Shown here one piece after another: positions 57,261 through 64,000 of a DNA stretch of 64,000 nt. Every line of letters starts with the position of its first letter. Within the stretch, counting starts at the first letter, position 1. Source of the stretch: Micromonospora halotolerans (GTDB lineage Bacteria; Actinomycetota; Actinomycetes; Mycobacteriales; Micromonosporaceae); assembly GCF_032108445.1 (NCBI RefSeq), contig NZ_CP134876.1, positions 2,852,001 to 2,916,000 on the forward strand, in the 5' to 3' direction. The position numbers and the translations under genes are program-made. Below the pieces are notes generated by a model, which made no database searches, was not told the DNA's origin, and worked only from the letters and a program-made list of their open reading frames with translations.

Positions 57261-58189
57261 CGGCTCTCCTTCGCCAGGGTGTCCAGGGCCAGCAGGGCGG
57301 CGCCGAGGCAGCCGGCCTCGTCGCCGAGGGCCGCGGCGACCAGGCGCGGCTCCCGGTGGAAGGTAAGGCGTTCGCGCAACGCCGTGCGCAGCGGGTCGAA
57401 CAGTCCGGGGCCGGCCTGGGCCAGCCCGCCGCCGATCACGATGGTCGCCACGTCGAAGAGTGCCTGGCCGGTGGCCAGGCCGTCGGCGAGCGCCTCGACC
57501 GCCTCCCGCCAGACCCGGCCGGCCAGCGGCTCACCGGCCGCCGCCCGGTCGGCCACCTCGGCGGCGGTGGCCGGGCTGCCGGCCAGCTCGGCGTACCGCC
57601 GGCCGATGGCCGAGGCCGACGCCACCGCCTCCAGGCAGCCGGGGCGGCCGCAGCCGCAGCGCGGGCCGTCCGGGCGTACCAGGATGTGGCCGATCTCCCC
57701 GGCGGCGCCGTGCGCGCCGACCGCGGCCGACCCGTCGACCACGTGGGCGGCGGCGATGCCGGTGCCGATGGCGACGAAGAGCACGTGGCCGGCGTCCCGC
57801 CCGGCGCCGAGCCGCGCCTCGGCCAGGCCGCCCACCCGCACGTCGTGGCCGAGCGCCGTGGGCAGGCCGAGCCGCGTCCGCGCCAGCTCCCGCAGGGGTA
57901 CGTCGCGGAAGCCCACGTTCGCCGACCAGACCGCCACCCCGCGGGCCTCGTCGACCACGCCGGGCACGGCGATGCCGCATGCCACCGGGGTGAGGCCGTC
58001 GGCGCGGGCCTTGCCGGCGAGTCCCTCGGCCACGTCGAGGATCGTGCCGACCACCGCCTCCGGGCCGCGCGCCGCGTCGGTGGCGTGCCGTTCGGCGTGC
58101 GCGGTCGTGCCGTCCGGCCGGACCAGGGCGCATTTCATTCCGGTGCCGCCCACGTCCAGCGCGACGACGACATCGTCGCCTGGTGTCAC
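57257..58189 (-). CDS. ROK family sugar kinase, probable N-acetylglucosamine/glucosamine kinase
   Basis: A 310-aa ROK protein without a DNA-binding domain. The phosphate motif is VVALDVGGTGMKCALV and VAIGTGIAAA. The sugar site has EIGHI. The ROK zinc motif is CGCGRPGCLEAVAS. The C-terminal IVIGGGLAQAGPGL closes the ATP site. Operon context points to phosphorylation of GlcNAc or a related sugar before NagA. The GTG start overlaps the stop of the SIS gene (GTGA). Confidence 0.92.
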   Translation of the reverse strand: MTPGDDVVVALDVGGTGMKCALVRPDGTTAHAERHATDAARGPEAVVGTILDVAEGLAGKARADGLTPVACGIAVPGVVDEARGVAVWSANVGFRDVPLRELARTRLGLPTALGHDVRVGGLAEARLGAGRDAGHVLFVAIGTGIAAAHVVDGSAAVGAHGAAGEIGHILVRPDGPRCGCGRPGCLEAVASASAIGRRYAELAGSPATAAEVADRAAAGEPLAGRVWREAVEALADGLATGQALFDVATIVIGGGLAQAGPGLFDPLRTALRERLTFHREPRLVAAALGDEAGCLGAALLALDTLAKESR

Positions 58190-59115
58190 GCCAGCACCAC
58201 GGACCGGGTCAGGTGTCGCGGCGCGTCGGGGTCGAGGCCGCGGCTGGTGGCGAGGGCGACGGCGAAGCGCTGGGCGAGGATCAGGTCGGCCATCGGGTCG
58301 ACCGGGTTGCGGCCGGCCGCCCAACTCGTCAGCACGGTGTGGCAGCCGTGCGTGCGGCTGTGCACGAAGGTGGCGCCGGTCGCCGCCACGTCCTCGGGGA
58401 GGCCCTCCGGGATCCCGCCGAACGCCCAGACCAGCCGCCCCGGGGCGGCGATCGAGATGGGGCCGTGCCGGTAGTCCATGGCCGGGTACGCCTCGGCCCA
58501 GAAGGTGGCCGCCTCGCGGCACTTCAGCGCGGCCTCCTCGGCCAGCCCGACCGTCCAGCCGCGGCCGAGGAAGGTGACCTGGTCGATGGTGGCCGGGTCG
58601 ATCGGCAGCGGGGCCCGGACGGCCACCTCGGCGTCGGCGGCGAGCCGGCCCAGGTCCTCGCCGAGGTGGGCGCGGAGCAGCGCGAGCGCGGTGGTGGCGA
58701 AGCGGGTCTGCACCACCGAGCGCTCGTCGGCGAAGGGCAGGGGCACCGCCGCGTCGGCCAGCTCGACGGCCGGTGCGGCCGGGTCGCCGACCAGGACCGT
58801 GGTGGGCAGCTGCCCGCGCAGCGCGGCGAGCAGGTCGAGCACCTCGGTGGTGGTGCCGGAGCGGGTGATCGCGATGACCCGGTCGTAGCGGCGGCCGGTG
58901 GGGAACTCGCTGGCCTGGAAGGCGTCGGTCTCGCCCTGGCCGGCGCCCTCGCGCAGGCCGGCGTACGCGGCCGCCATGAACCACGACGTGCCGCACCCGA
59001 CGACGGCGACCCGCTCGCCGGGGCGCGGCAGGCGGTCGGCGACGGTCGGGGCGAGTCGCGCCGCCTCCCGCCAGCAGTCGGGCTGGCTCGCGATCTCCGC
59101 GTGCACGTACGCCAT
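58186..59115 (-). CDS. SIS domain sugar isomerase/deaminase (AgaS/GlmS-like)
   Basis: A 309-aa protein with two SIS domains: RVAVVGCGTSWFMAAAYA ... AITRSGTTTEVLDLLAAL and VTFLGRGWTVGLAEEAALKCREAATFWAEAYPAMDYRHGP. The latter resembles the isomerase half of GlmS and AgaS deaminases. In this operon it is the likely glucosamine-6-phosphate deaminase replacing NagB. GAGGAG precedes ATG 59115. First gene of the operon, divergent from the DeoR regulator. Confidence 0.9.
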   Translation of the reverse strand: MAYVHAEIASQPDCWREAARLAPTVADRLPRPGERVAVVGCGTSWFMAAAYAGLREGAGQGETDAFQASEFPTGRRYDRVIAITRSGTTTEVLDLLAALRGQLPTTVLVGDPAAPAVELADAAVPLPFADERSVVQTRFATTALALLRAHLGEDLGRLAADAEVAVRAPLPIDPATIDQVTFLGRGWTVGLAEEAALKCREAATFWAEAYPAMDYRHGPISIAAPGRLVWAFGGIPEGLPEDVAATGATFVHSRTHGCHTVLTSWAAGRNPVDPMADLILAQRFAVALATSRGLDPDAPRHLTRSVVLA

Positions 59116-59140
59116 CACCACTCCTCGCCAGGGGGAGACC

Positions 59141-59261
59141 TTGCGCAATACGGCGCGATATGGCCGTCTTTCGCGCGTCATTCTGCGCGATTCCGGTCGG
59201 CCGTGGCAACCGCCTCCCACATCGCGCAGGACAGGGTTTTGCGCCCCGCCAGTTTCGCGCA
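59141..59261. promoter_or_regulatory. Operator region with seven TCGCGCA-like motifs
   Basis: Seven related sites lie within 121 bp: TTGCGCAAT (59141), GCGCGATAT (59153), TTTCGCGCG (59169), TGCGCGATT (59184), ATCGCGCA (59221), TTTTGCGCC (59237) and TTTCGCGCA (59253), in both orientations. They fill the gap between the SIS operon and the DeoR gene and are the likely DeoR binding sites. Confidence 0.6.
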
Positions 59262-59313
59262 CTACTGTGCACGCAATCAATCACCGTTCGTGCAGAGTCA
59301 GTGGAGGCCCCGC

Positions 59314-60099
59314 GTGGACCGCTACGCCCGATGGAACGCGCTGCTCGAGATGCTGACCGACAGCGGCCGGGTCAGCGTCGAGGAGGCGGCCGGGCGCCTG
59401 GACGTCTCCCAGGCCACCATCCGGCGTGACTTCGACCAGCTCGCCCAGCAGCAGATGATCACGCGGACGCGGGGCGGCGCCGTCGCGAACGGCGTCTCCT
59501 ACGACCTGCCGCTGCGCTACAAGACGGCCAAGCACTCGGCCGAGAAGCAGCGGATCGGGGCGGCCGCCGCCGCGCTGGTCTCCCCGGGCACGGTGGTCGG
59601 TCTGAACGGGGGCACGACCAGCACCGAGGTGGCCCGGGCGCTGGCCGTCCGCCCCGACCTCAACACCAGCGCCGAGGGCGCCCAGCTCACCGTGGTCACC
59701 AACGCCCTGAACATCGCCAACGAGCTGCTGGTGCGCTCGCGGATGAAGGTGGTGGTGGCCGGCGGCGTGGTGCGGCCCAAGTCGTTCGAGCTGGTCGGCC
59801 CGCTGGGCGGGGCGCTGCTGCGCGAGGTCACCCTGGATGTGGCGCTGCTCGGCGTGGACGCCATCGACCCGCAGCTCGGCGCGGCCGCCCACCACGAGGG
59901 CGAGGCGGCCATGAACAGCCTCATGGTGGCCCGGGCCAAGCGGGTCGTGGTCATCGCCGACTCGTCCAAGCTGGGCGGACACGCGTTCGCCCGGATCTGC
60001 CCGGTGGACCGGGTGGAGACGCTGGTGACCGACTCCGGTGCGTCCCCCGCCGTGGTGCAGGCGTTCCGCGACGCGGGCGTGCACGTCGTCTGCGCCTGA
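59314..60099 (+). CDS. DeoR family transcriptional regulator
   Basis: A 261-aa sugar-responsive repressor. The N-terminal helix-turn-helix is RWNALLEMLTDSGRVSVEEAAGRLDVSQATIRRDFDQL. The C-terminal DeoR sensor domain has GLNGGTTSTEVARAL, VVTNALNIANEL and GGVVRPKSFELVGPLGG. Such domains bind sugar phosphates. Inferred ligand: a glucosamine or GlcNAc phosphate made by the divergent operon. The GTG 59314 has GGAGG 7 nt upstream. Confidence 0.93.
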   Translation: MDRYARWNALLEMLTDSGRVSVEEAAGRLDVSQATIRRDFDQLAQQQMITRTRGGAVANGVSYDLPLRYKTAKHSAEKQRIGAAAAALVSPGTVVGLNGGTTSTEVARALAVRPDLNTSAEGAQLTVVTNALNIANELLVRSRMKVVVAGGVVRPKSFELVGPLGGALLREVTLDVALLGVDAIDPQLGAAAHHEGEAAMNSLMVARAKRVVVIADSSKLGGHAFARICPVDRVETLVTDSGASPAVVQAFRDAGVHVVCA

Positions 60100-60143
60100 C
60101 CGGACTCGTCGGCGCGCCTGACCCGGATCCGGGGAAACCCCGA

Positions 60144-60184
60144 TGCATACCGGGTATTGTCTCCGGCTGCATACCGCGTATGGT
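60144..60184. promoter_or_regulatory. Two 17-bp dyad repeats, 24-bp period, before ABC operon
   Basis: TGCATACCGGGTATTGT (60144-60160) and TGCATACCGCGTATGGT (60168-60184) are direct repeats, each with a dyad core (ATACC-G-GGTAT and CATAC-CGC-GTATG). They lie 37 bp before the ABC gene start and look like tandem operators, of a type used by GntR/YtrA- or PadR-like repressors of ABC exporters. Confidence 0.6.
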
Positions 60185-60220
60185 GTCGAGCTGACACCTA
60201 CTTATCGGGGGAGGTCAGCT

Positions 60221-61228
60221 TTGTCGGCTGTCCTGGAGATCGAAGGTCTCCGCAAGACGTACCGGAGCCGGAAACGCGGGGTCCGCCACGCGCTCGACGG
60301 CTTCGACATGCGGGTCGAGGCCGGCCAGGTGCACGGCTTCCTCGGCCCCAACGGCTCGGGCAAGACCACCACGCTGCGCACGCTGCTCGGCCTGATCCGG
60401 CCCAACGGTGGCCGGATGGCCATCCTCGGCCAGGAGGTGCCGCCGGCGCTGCCCGCGGTCGCCGGCCAGGTCGGCGCCATCGTGGAGAGCCCGCAGTTCT
60501 TCCCGCACTTCTCCGCCCGGGACACCCTCGGGCTGCTCGCCCAGGCCGGTGAGCTGCCCCGGCAGCGGGTCGACGAGGTGCTGGAGCTGGTCGGGCTGCG
60601 CGATCGGGCGGGTGAGCGGGTGAAGACCTACTCGCTCGGCATGAAGCAGCGGCTCGCCGTCGCCTCCGCGCTGCTGAAGAACCCGAAGCTGCTGATCCTG
60701 GACGAGCCGGCCAACGGCCTCGACCCGGGCGGCATCCGGGAGATGCGCGGTCTCATGCGGGACCTCGCCGGCGCCGGGATGACCGTGGTGCTCTCCAGCC
60801 ACATCCTCGGCGAGATCCAGCTCATCTGCGACTCGGTCACCATCATCTCGCTGGGCCGGCGGGTCGCGTTCGGGCCGGTCGACGAGGTGCTCGCCGCGCA
60901 CTCGCAGGGCGCGGTGCGGGTCCGCCTGGAGGCGGTGACCGACCTGCCGCAGGCGGCCGAGACCCTGACCCGGGCCGGGATCCGCGTCGCCGCCGAGCCC
61001 GACCACCTCATGCTGGCCGGTGTCGACAAGCCGGCCTCGGTCAGCCGCGTCCTCGCCGAGCAGGGCCTCTACGTCAGCGAGCTGACCCCCGTCGCGGTGG
61101 ACCTGGAGAGCGTCTTCCTCGAACTGACCGCCACCGCGCCGGTCCCCGGCCAGCACCGGCAGGTCGACCAGTCCACGAAGGTCGGTGAGCCGGGCAGCGG
61201 CGTCACCGGAGGAGGTTGGGGCGCATGA
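60221..61228 (+). CDS. ABC transporter ATP-binding protein
   Basis: A 335-aa ATPase of the ABC-2 exporter class: Walker A GPNGSGKTTTLR, Q-loop IVESPQFFPHFSA, signature YSLGMKQRLAVASALL, Walker B LLILDEPANGLDP, H-loop LSSHILGE, and a C-terminal DUF4162-like extension. The start is the TTG at 60221 because GGGGAGG lies 7 nt upstream; a longer frame from 60143 would run through the operator repeats. The stop overlaps the permease start (ATGA). Confidence 0.92.
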   Translation: MSAVLEIEGLRKTYRSRKRGVRHALDGFDMRVEAGQVHGFLGPNGSGKTTTLRTLLGLIRPNGGRMAILGQEVPPALPAVAGQVGAIVESPQFFPHFSARDTLGLLAQAGELPRQRVDEVLELVGLRDRAGERVKTYSLGMKQRLAVASALLKNPKLLILDEPANGLDPGGIREMRGLMRDLAGAGMTVVLSSHILGEIQLICDSVTIISLGRRVAFGPVDEVLAAHSQGAVRVRLEAVTDLPQAAETLTRAGIRVAAEPDHLMLAGVDKPASVSRVLAEQGLYVSELTPVAVDLESVFLELTATAPVPGQHRQVDQSTKVGEPGSGVTGGGWGA

Positions 61229-62241
61229 GCCTCTACATGACCGAACTGCGCCGGCTCAGCAAGCGCCGGCTCACCCGGCTGCTGCTGGTCCTGCTGCTGC
61301 TCGGGCTGGCCACGGTGGCCACCGCCTTCAGCTTCTCCAGCCACCAGCTCTCCAAGGAGACGGTCGCGGCCGCCCAGGCCGAGTCCGAGGCGCAGTACCA
61401 GCGGGCGGTGGCGGACTGGAAGCGGACCGTCGCCGACTGCGACGCCGCCAAGGCCCGCGGCGACCAGGACACCGACGAGCGGTACGGCCCGAACTGCGGC
61501 CGGGACTGGCAGCCGCAGCCGGAGATGTTCGACCCGAAGTGGAACCTGCCCTACCAGTTCGACTTCCGGGCCGAGTTCCCCACGTTCATCGCGGTCTTCG
61601 CCGGGGCGGTGGCGCTCTTCGCGTTCATCGTCGGCGCCTCGTACGTGGGGGCCGAGTGGAGCACCGGCGGAATGATGAACCTGCTGCTCTGGCGGCCGAA
61701 GCGGCTCGCCGTGCTGGGCACCAAGCTGGCCGCGCTGCTCACCACCGTGCTCGGGGTGAGCCTGGTGCTCGGTGCCTTCTGGACGGTCGCCTTCTGGCTC
61801 ATCGGCCGCTACCGGGGGACCACCGCCAAGGTGACCGCCGGGGTGTGGCAGTCCGTCGGCCTCGACGGCCTGCGGGCGGTCGGGCTCATCCTGCTCGTGG
61901 GTGCGGTGGCCTTCGCGCTGGCCTCGCTGGGGCGGCACACCGCGATGGCGCTCGGCGCGGCCGTGGCGGTCTTCGCGATCAGCGAGATCGGCATCCGGAT
62001 CGCGGTGAACGTGCTCTCCGTCCCGTTCGGCGACCGGTACGTCCTCTCCACGTACGCCCAGTCGTGGTTCATGAAGCAGGCGGAGCTCTTCGACTACGAC
62101 ACCTGCCAGTTCGCCAAGGGTGCGTGCGAACCGGCCAAGCTGGTGGTCACGTGGCAGCAGTCGGCACTGGTGTTCGGGGTGGGCGCCGCCGCGGTGCTGA
62201 TCGGCGCGTTCTGGTCGATGCGCCGGCGGGACATCGCCTGA
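61225..62241 (+). CDS. ABC-2 type transporter permease
   Basis: A 338-aa membrane protein. After a first helix (LTRLLLVLLLLGLATVATAF) comes a long extracytoplasmic region of about 85 residues with two cysteines (VADCDAAK and GPNCGRDW), then five more helices from TFIAVFAGAVALFAFIVGASYVGAEW to ALVFGVGAAAVLIGAFW. A second Cys pair (TCQFAKGAC) lies in the last outer loop. It pairs with the upstream ATPase as an exporter. The substrate is unknown. Confidence 0.88.
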   Translation: MSLYMTELRRLSKRRLTRLLLVLLLLGLATVATAFSFSSHQLSKETVAAAQAESEAQYQRAVADWKRTVADCDAAKARGDQDTDERYGPNCGRDWQPQPEMFDPKWNLPYQFDFRAEFPTFIAVFAGAVALFAFIVGASYVGAEWSTGGMMNLLLWRPKRLAVLGTKLAALLTTVLGVSLVLGAFWTVAFWLIGRYRGTTAKVTAGVWQSVGLDGLRAVGLILLVGAVAFALASLGRHTAMALGAAVAVFAISEIGIRIAVNVLSVPFGDRYVLSTYAQSWFMKQAELFDYDTCQFAKGACEPAKLVVTWQQSALVFGVGAAAVLIGAFWSMRRRDIA

Positions 62242-62341
62242 CCGGACCTCGCGTGCGATGCGGGCCGGGCGGACCCTGGTTAGGCTGGGGTCCCCCGGCC
62301 GGCGTCGTCGCGCCGGTCGCCCCGTCCTGCTGAGGAGCGCC

Positions 62342-62761
62342 ATGCCCGCCGACGCCACGGAGCGGGCCGTCACCGACGACCGGCCCGAGCCGTCCGGGAC
62401 CACCGACGTCGCGCGCCGGGAGGCCGGCGTCACCGTCCCGCCACCCCGCTCCGCCCCCGCGGTCGAGGCCGCGCCGCCGGACGACGGGCCGGCGGGTCCG
62501 GCTCCCGCCCCGGAGGCGCCCGGCGAGGCCGACGGGCTGACCGAGCGGGAGCGGCGGATCCTCGCCTTCGAGCAGCAGTGGTGGAAGTACGCGGGCGCCA
62601 AGGAACAGGCCATCCGGGACACCTTCGGGCTCTCCGCGACGCGCTACTACCAACTGCTCAACGCGCTGCTCGATCAGCCCGCCGCGCTCGCGGCCGAGCC
62701 GGTGCTGGTCGGCCGGCTGCGCCGGCTCCGCTCGTCCCGGGCCCGGAACAGGCGGCGCTGA
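62342..62761 (+). CDS. DUF3263 domain protein
   Basis: A 139-aa protein with a disordered Pro/Ala-rich N-terminus (about 65 residues) and a C-terminal DUF3263 domain: ERERRILAFEQQWWKYAGAKEQAIRDTFGLSATRYYQLLNALLD, a helix-turn-helix-like motif, ending in a basic tail RRLRRLRSSRARNRRR. DNA binding is plausible. GAGGAG precedes the ATG. This family is restricted to actinobacteria and its role is not known. Confidence 0.9.
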   Translation: MPADATERAVTDDRPEPSGTTDVARREAGVTVPPPRSAPAVEAAPPDDGPAGPAPAPEAPGEADGLTERERRILAFEQQWWKYAGAKEQAIRDTFGLSATRYYQLLNALLDQPAALAAEPVLVGRLRRLRSSRARNRRR

Positions 62762-62849
62762 ACCGCCCGCACACCCTCGGGTCCGCCCGCGCCGGCATGG
62801 CCTCCGGCGCTCCGGGTAGGCGGCGGGCGGCGACGGAGGGAGCAGACGG

Positions 62850-63752
62850 ATGGGGGCACCAGACCGCCGGTACCCGATCGGCAGCCGGCCGGCCCGGCCG
62901 GTCGGGACGGCGCCGATGATGCGGGTACGCTCCGCCTCCGATCCGGCCCCCGGCCGGCTGGAGAACGAGGACCTGGTCTTCCGGATCGGCCCGCTGGTCG
63001 GCCTCCTCGACGGGGCGACCGTGCCGGAGGGCTTCGACACCGGCTGCGTGCACGGCCCGGCGTGGTACGTCCGGCACCTGGCCGCCCGGATCGGCCTGGC
63101 CGTCGCGGCCCGCCCCGCGGCGACGCTGATGAGCAGCCTGGCGGCGGCGATCCTGGCCGTGCGGGCGGACCACGGCGGGGAGTGCGACCTGGACCACCCG
63201 GGCACCCCGTCCTCGACCGTCTGCCTCCTGCGGGAGGGCGGCGACCAGGTGGACTACCTGGTCCTCTGCGACAGCCCGCTCGTGCTCGACACGGGGGACC
63301 GGATCGATGTGGTCTCCGACGACCGGCTGGACGCGGCGCTGGCGGACCTGCGCCGGACCGCCGCCGCGCTCCCGGACGGGGATGTCGACGCGGCGACCCG
63401 GTTCCGCCGGGCGGTGACCGTGCAGCGGACCCGGATGAACCGGACGCACGGCTACTGGGCGGCGGCCAGCGACCCGGACGCGGCGTACCACGCGGTGACC
63501 GGCACGCTGCCGCTGCGCGGGCCGGGGGCGCTGCGACGGGCCGCGCTGCTCAGCGACGGCGCCTCCTGCGCGGTCGAGCAGTTCGGCCTCTTCGACTGGG
63601 CCGGTCTGCTCGACGTGACGGCGGGCGAGGGCCCGGAGGGGCTGATCGACCGGGTCCGGGCGGCCGAGCGGGACCACCCCGACCGGTTGCGCCGGCGCAA
63701 GCGCACGGACGACGCCTCGGTGGTGCTCTGCGAGTTCGTCCCGGCGGGGTGA
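62850..63752 (+). CDS. PP2C-like protein phosphatase
   Basis: A 300-aa protein with PP2C landmarks: LENEDLVF, the metal Asp in LLDGATVP, VDYLVLCDSPLVL, LLSDGASCAV and the C-terminal RTDDASVVLCEF. Loops are shorter than in classical PP2C enzymes, and the N-terminal Arg/Asp motif is degenerate, so activity is uncertain. GGAGGGAG seven nt upstream supports ATG 62850; internal ATGs at 62916 and 62919 would omit a basic leader. Confidence 0.7.
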   Translation: MGAPDRRYPIGSRPARPVGTAPMMRVRSASDPAPGRLENEDLVFRIGPLVGLLDGATVPEGFDTGCVHGPAWYVRHLAARIGLAVAARPAATLMSSLAAAILAVRADHGGECDLDHPGTPSSTVCLLREGGDQVDYLVLCDSPLVLDTGDRIDVVSDDRLDAALADLRRTAAALPDGDVDAATRFRRAVTVQRTRMNRTHGYWAAASDPDAAYHAVTGTLPLRGPGALRRAALLSDGASCAVEQFGLFDWAGLLDVTAGEGPEGLIDRVRAAERDHPDRLRRRKRTDDASVVLCEFVPAG

Positions 63753-63903
63753 GCACCCTCACCGCCGAAACGGACCGGTCGGCTGACAACGGAGCGTGAG
63801 GCGGAACACCCCGGGGGTACGACCGGCCGACCCCCTCCGCCGGACCGGCAGTCCGCGTCCAAAGGGGTGGACTTGGGCCGGTACGACCGGCAGACTGCGG
63901 CTC

Positions 63904-64000
63904 GTGATGGGTGCGGTACGGCTGGAGCCGGTGGACGAGCGAAACCTGGAGCCGTTGCTCTCCGTAGCGGCTGCCGAGGCGGAGCCGGAGGACGTCATGC
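63904..64000 (+). CDS. Probable GNAT acetyltransferase, N-terminal fragment
   Basis: The last 97 bases encode VMGAVRLEPVDERNLEPLLSV and continue to the window edge. The VRLEPVDERNLEPLL pattern is the usual first strand and helix of GNAT acetyltransferases. Start could be GTG 63904 or ATG 63907. The gene continues to the right, so the catalytic part cannot be seen. The 150 bp before it (63753-63903) shows no other feature. Confidence 0.5.
   Translation, partial: MMGAVRLEPVDERNLEPLLSVAAAEAEPEDVM

Noticed and set aside
60123..60134. CCCGGATCCGGG palindrome after the DeoR gene
   Set aside because: Short GC palindromes of this length are common here; it is too small and loop-free to call.

Overview
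This is GC-rich actinobacterial chromosome, most likely Micromonospora or a close relative in the Micromonosporaceae. The signs are very high GC at third codon positions, many GTG and TTG starts, ATGA start/stop overlaps, and leaderless promoters with a TANNNT -10 box 6-8 nt before the start codon. Actinobacterial families also recur (DUF397, DUF3263, DUF4032, RDD/DUF2510, CGNR, AfsR/SARP). The species call is inference.

Region 1 (1-12.6 kb) is aromatic amino acid catabolism. The first codons of homogentisate dioxygenase (hmgA) run leftwards from 27, divergent from an unrecognised 285-aa gene and fumarylacetoacetase (fahA). A leftward operon follows: 4-hydroxyphenylpyruvate dioxygenase (hpd), two RDD membrane proteins and an aromatic aminotransferase (pat/hisC-like), divergent from an Lrp/AsnC regulator. 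Together these give Tyr -> 4-HPP -> homogentisate -> maleylacetoacetate -> (isomerase not seen) -> fumarate + acetoacetate. Two membrane-anchored PQQ-type beta-propellers flank the operon, and class I and class II fumarases lie just beyond.

Region 2 (12.7-25.4 kb) is mostly core: an AfsR/SARP-type regulator, fumC, a CGNR regulator divergent from an EamA exporter and HAD phosphatase, an AbiEi/DUF559-like protein, an IclR regulator, cysS-rlmB, and an orphan MsiK-type sugar-ABC ATPase.

Region 3 (25.7-34.5 kb) is accessory DNA at a tRNA-Thr(UGU) gene. A decayed pSAM2-like integrative element occupies about 25.77-30.69 kb. It has an integrase, an excisionase, a frameshifted and truncated repSA, and a few cargo genes, bounded by an 80-bp direct repeat (75/80 identical) with a tandem 12-bp repeat inside each end. 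A third, diverged copy of the tRNA 3' end lies at 34.4 kb. It brackets a second islet holding an SDR, an XRE regulator and a complete stand-alone cytochrome b (qcrB) without qcrC or qcrA.

Region 4 (34.5-43.5 kb) is a run of small regulator/enzyme modules: HIT; TetR with an SDR and twin operators; TMEM175-like channel; SnoaL-like; LysR with an SDR; an AhpD-like protein with a SnoaL-type ECF sigma overlapped by an AraC gene; VOC; histidine phosphatase; lipoprotein.

Region 5 (43.5-64 kb) holds a secreted M4 metalloprotease, enoyl-CoA hydratase, HNH nuclease, a possible 29-aa small protein with its own promoter and terminator, a CrtU-like oxidoreductase, a TrkA/RCK channel-like protein with an unusual pore, an APC permease, a PAP2 phosphatase and a DUF4032 protein. 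An amino-sugar operon (SIS-ROK-nagA) lies divergent from a DeoR regulator across a motif-dense operator. The window ends with an ABC-2 exporter, DUF3263, a PP2C-like protein and the start of a probable GNAT acetyltransferase.
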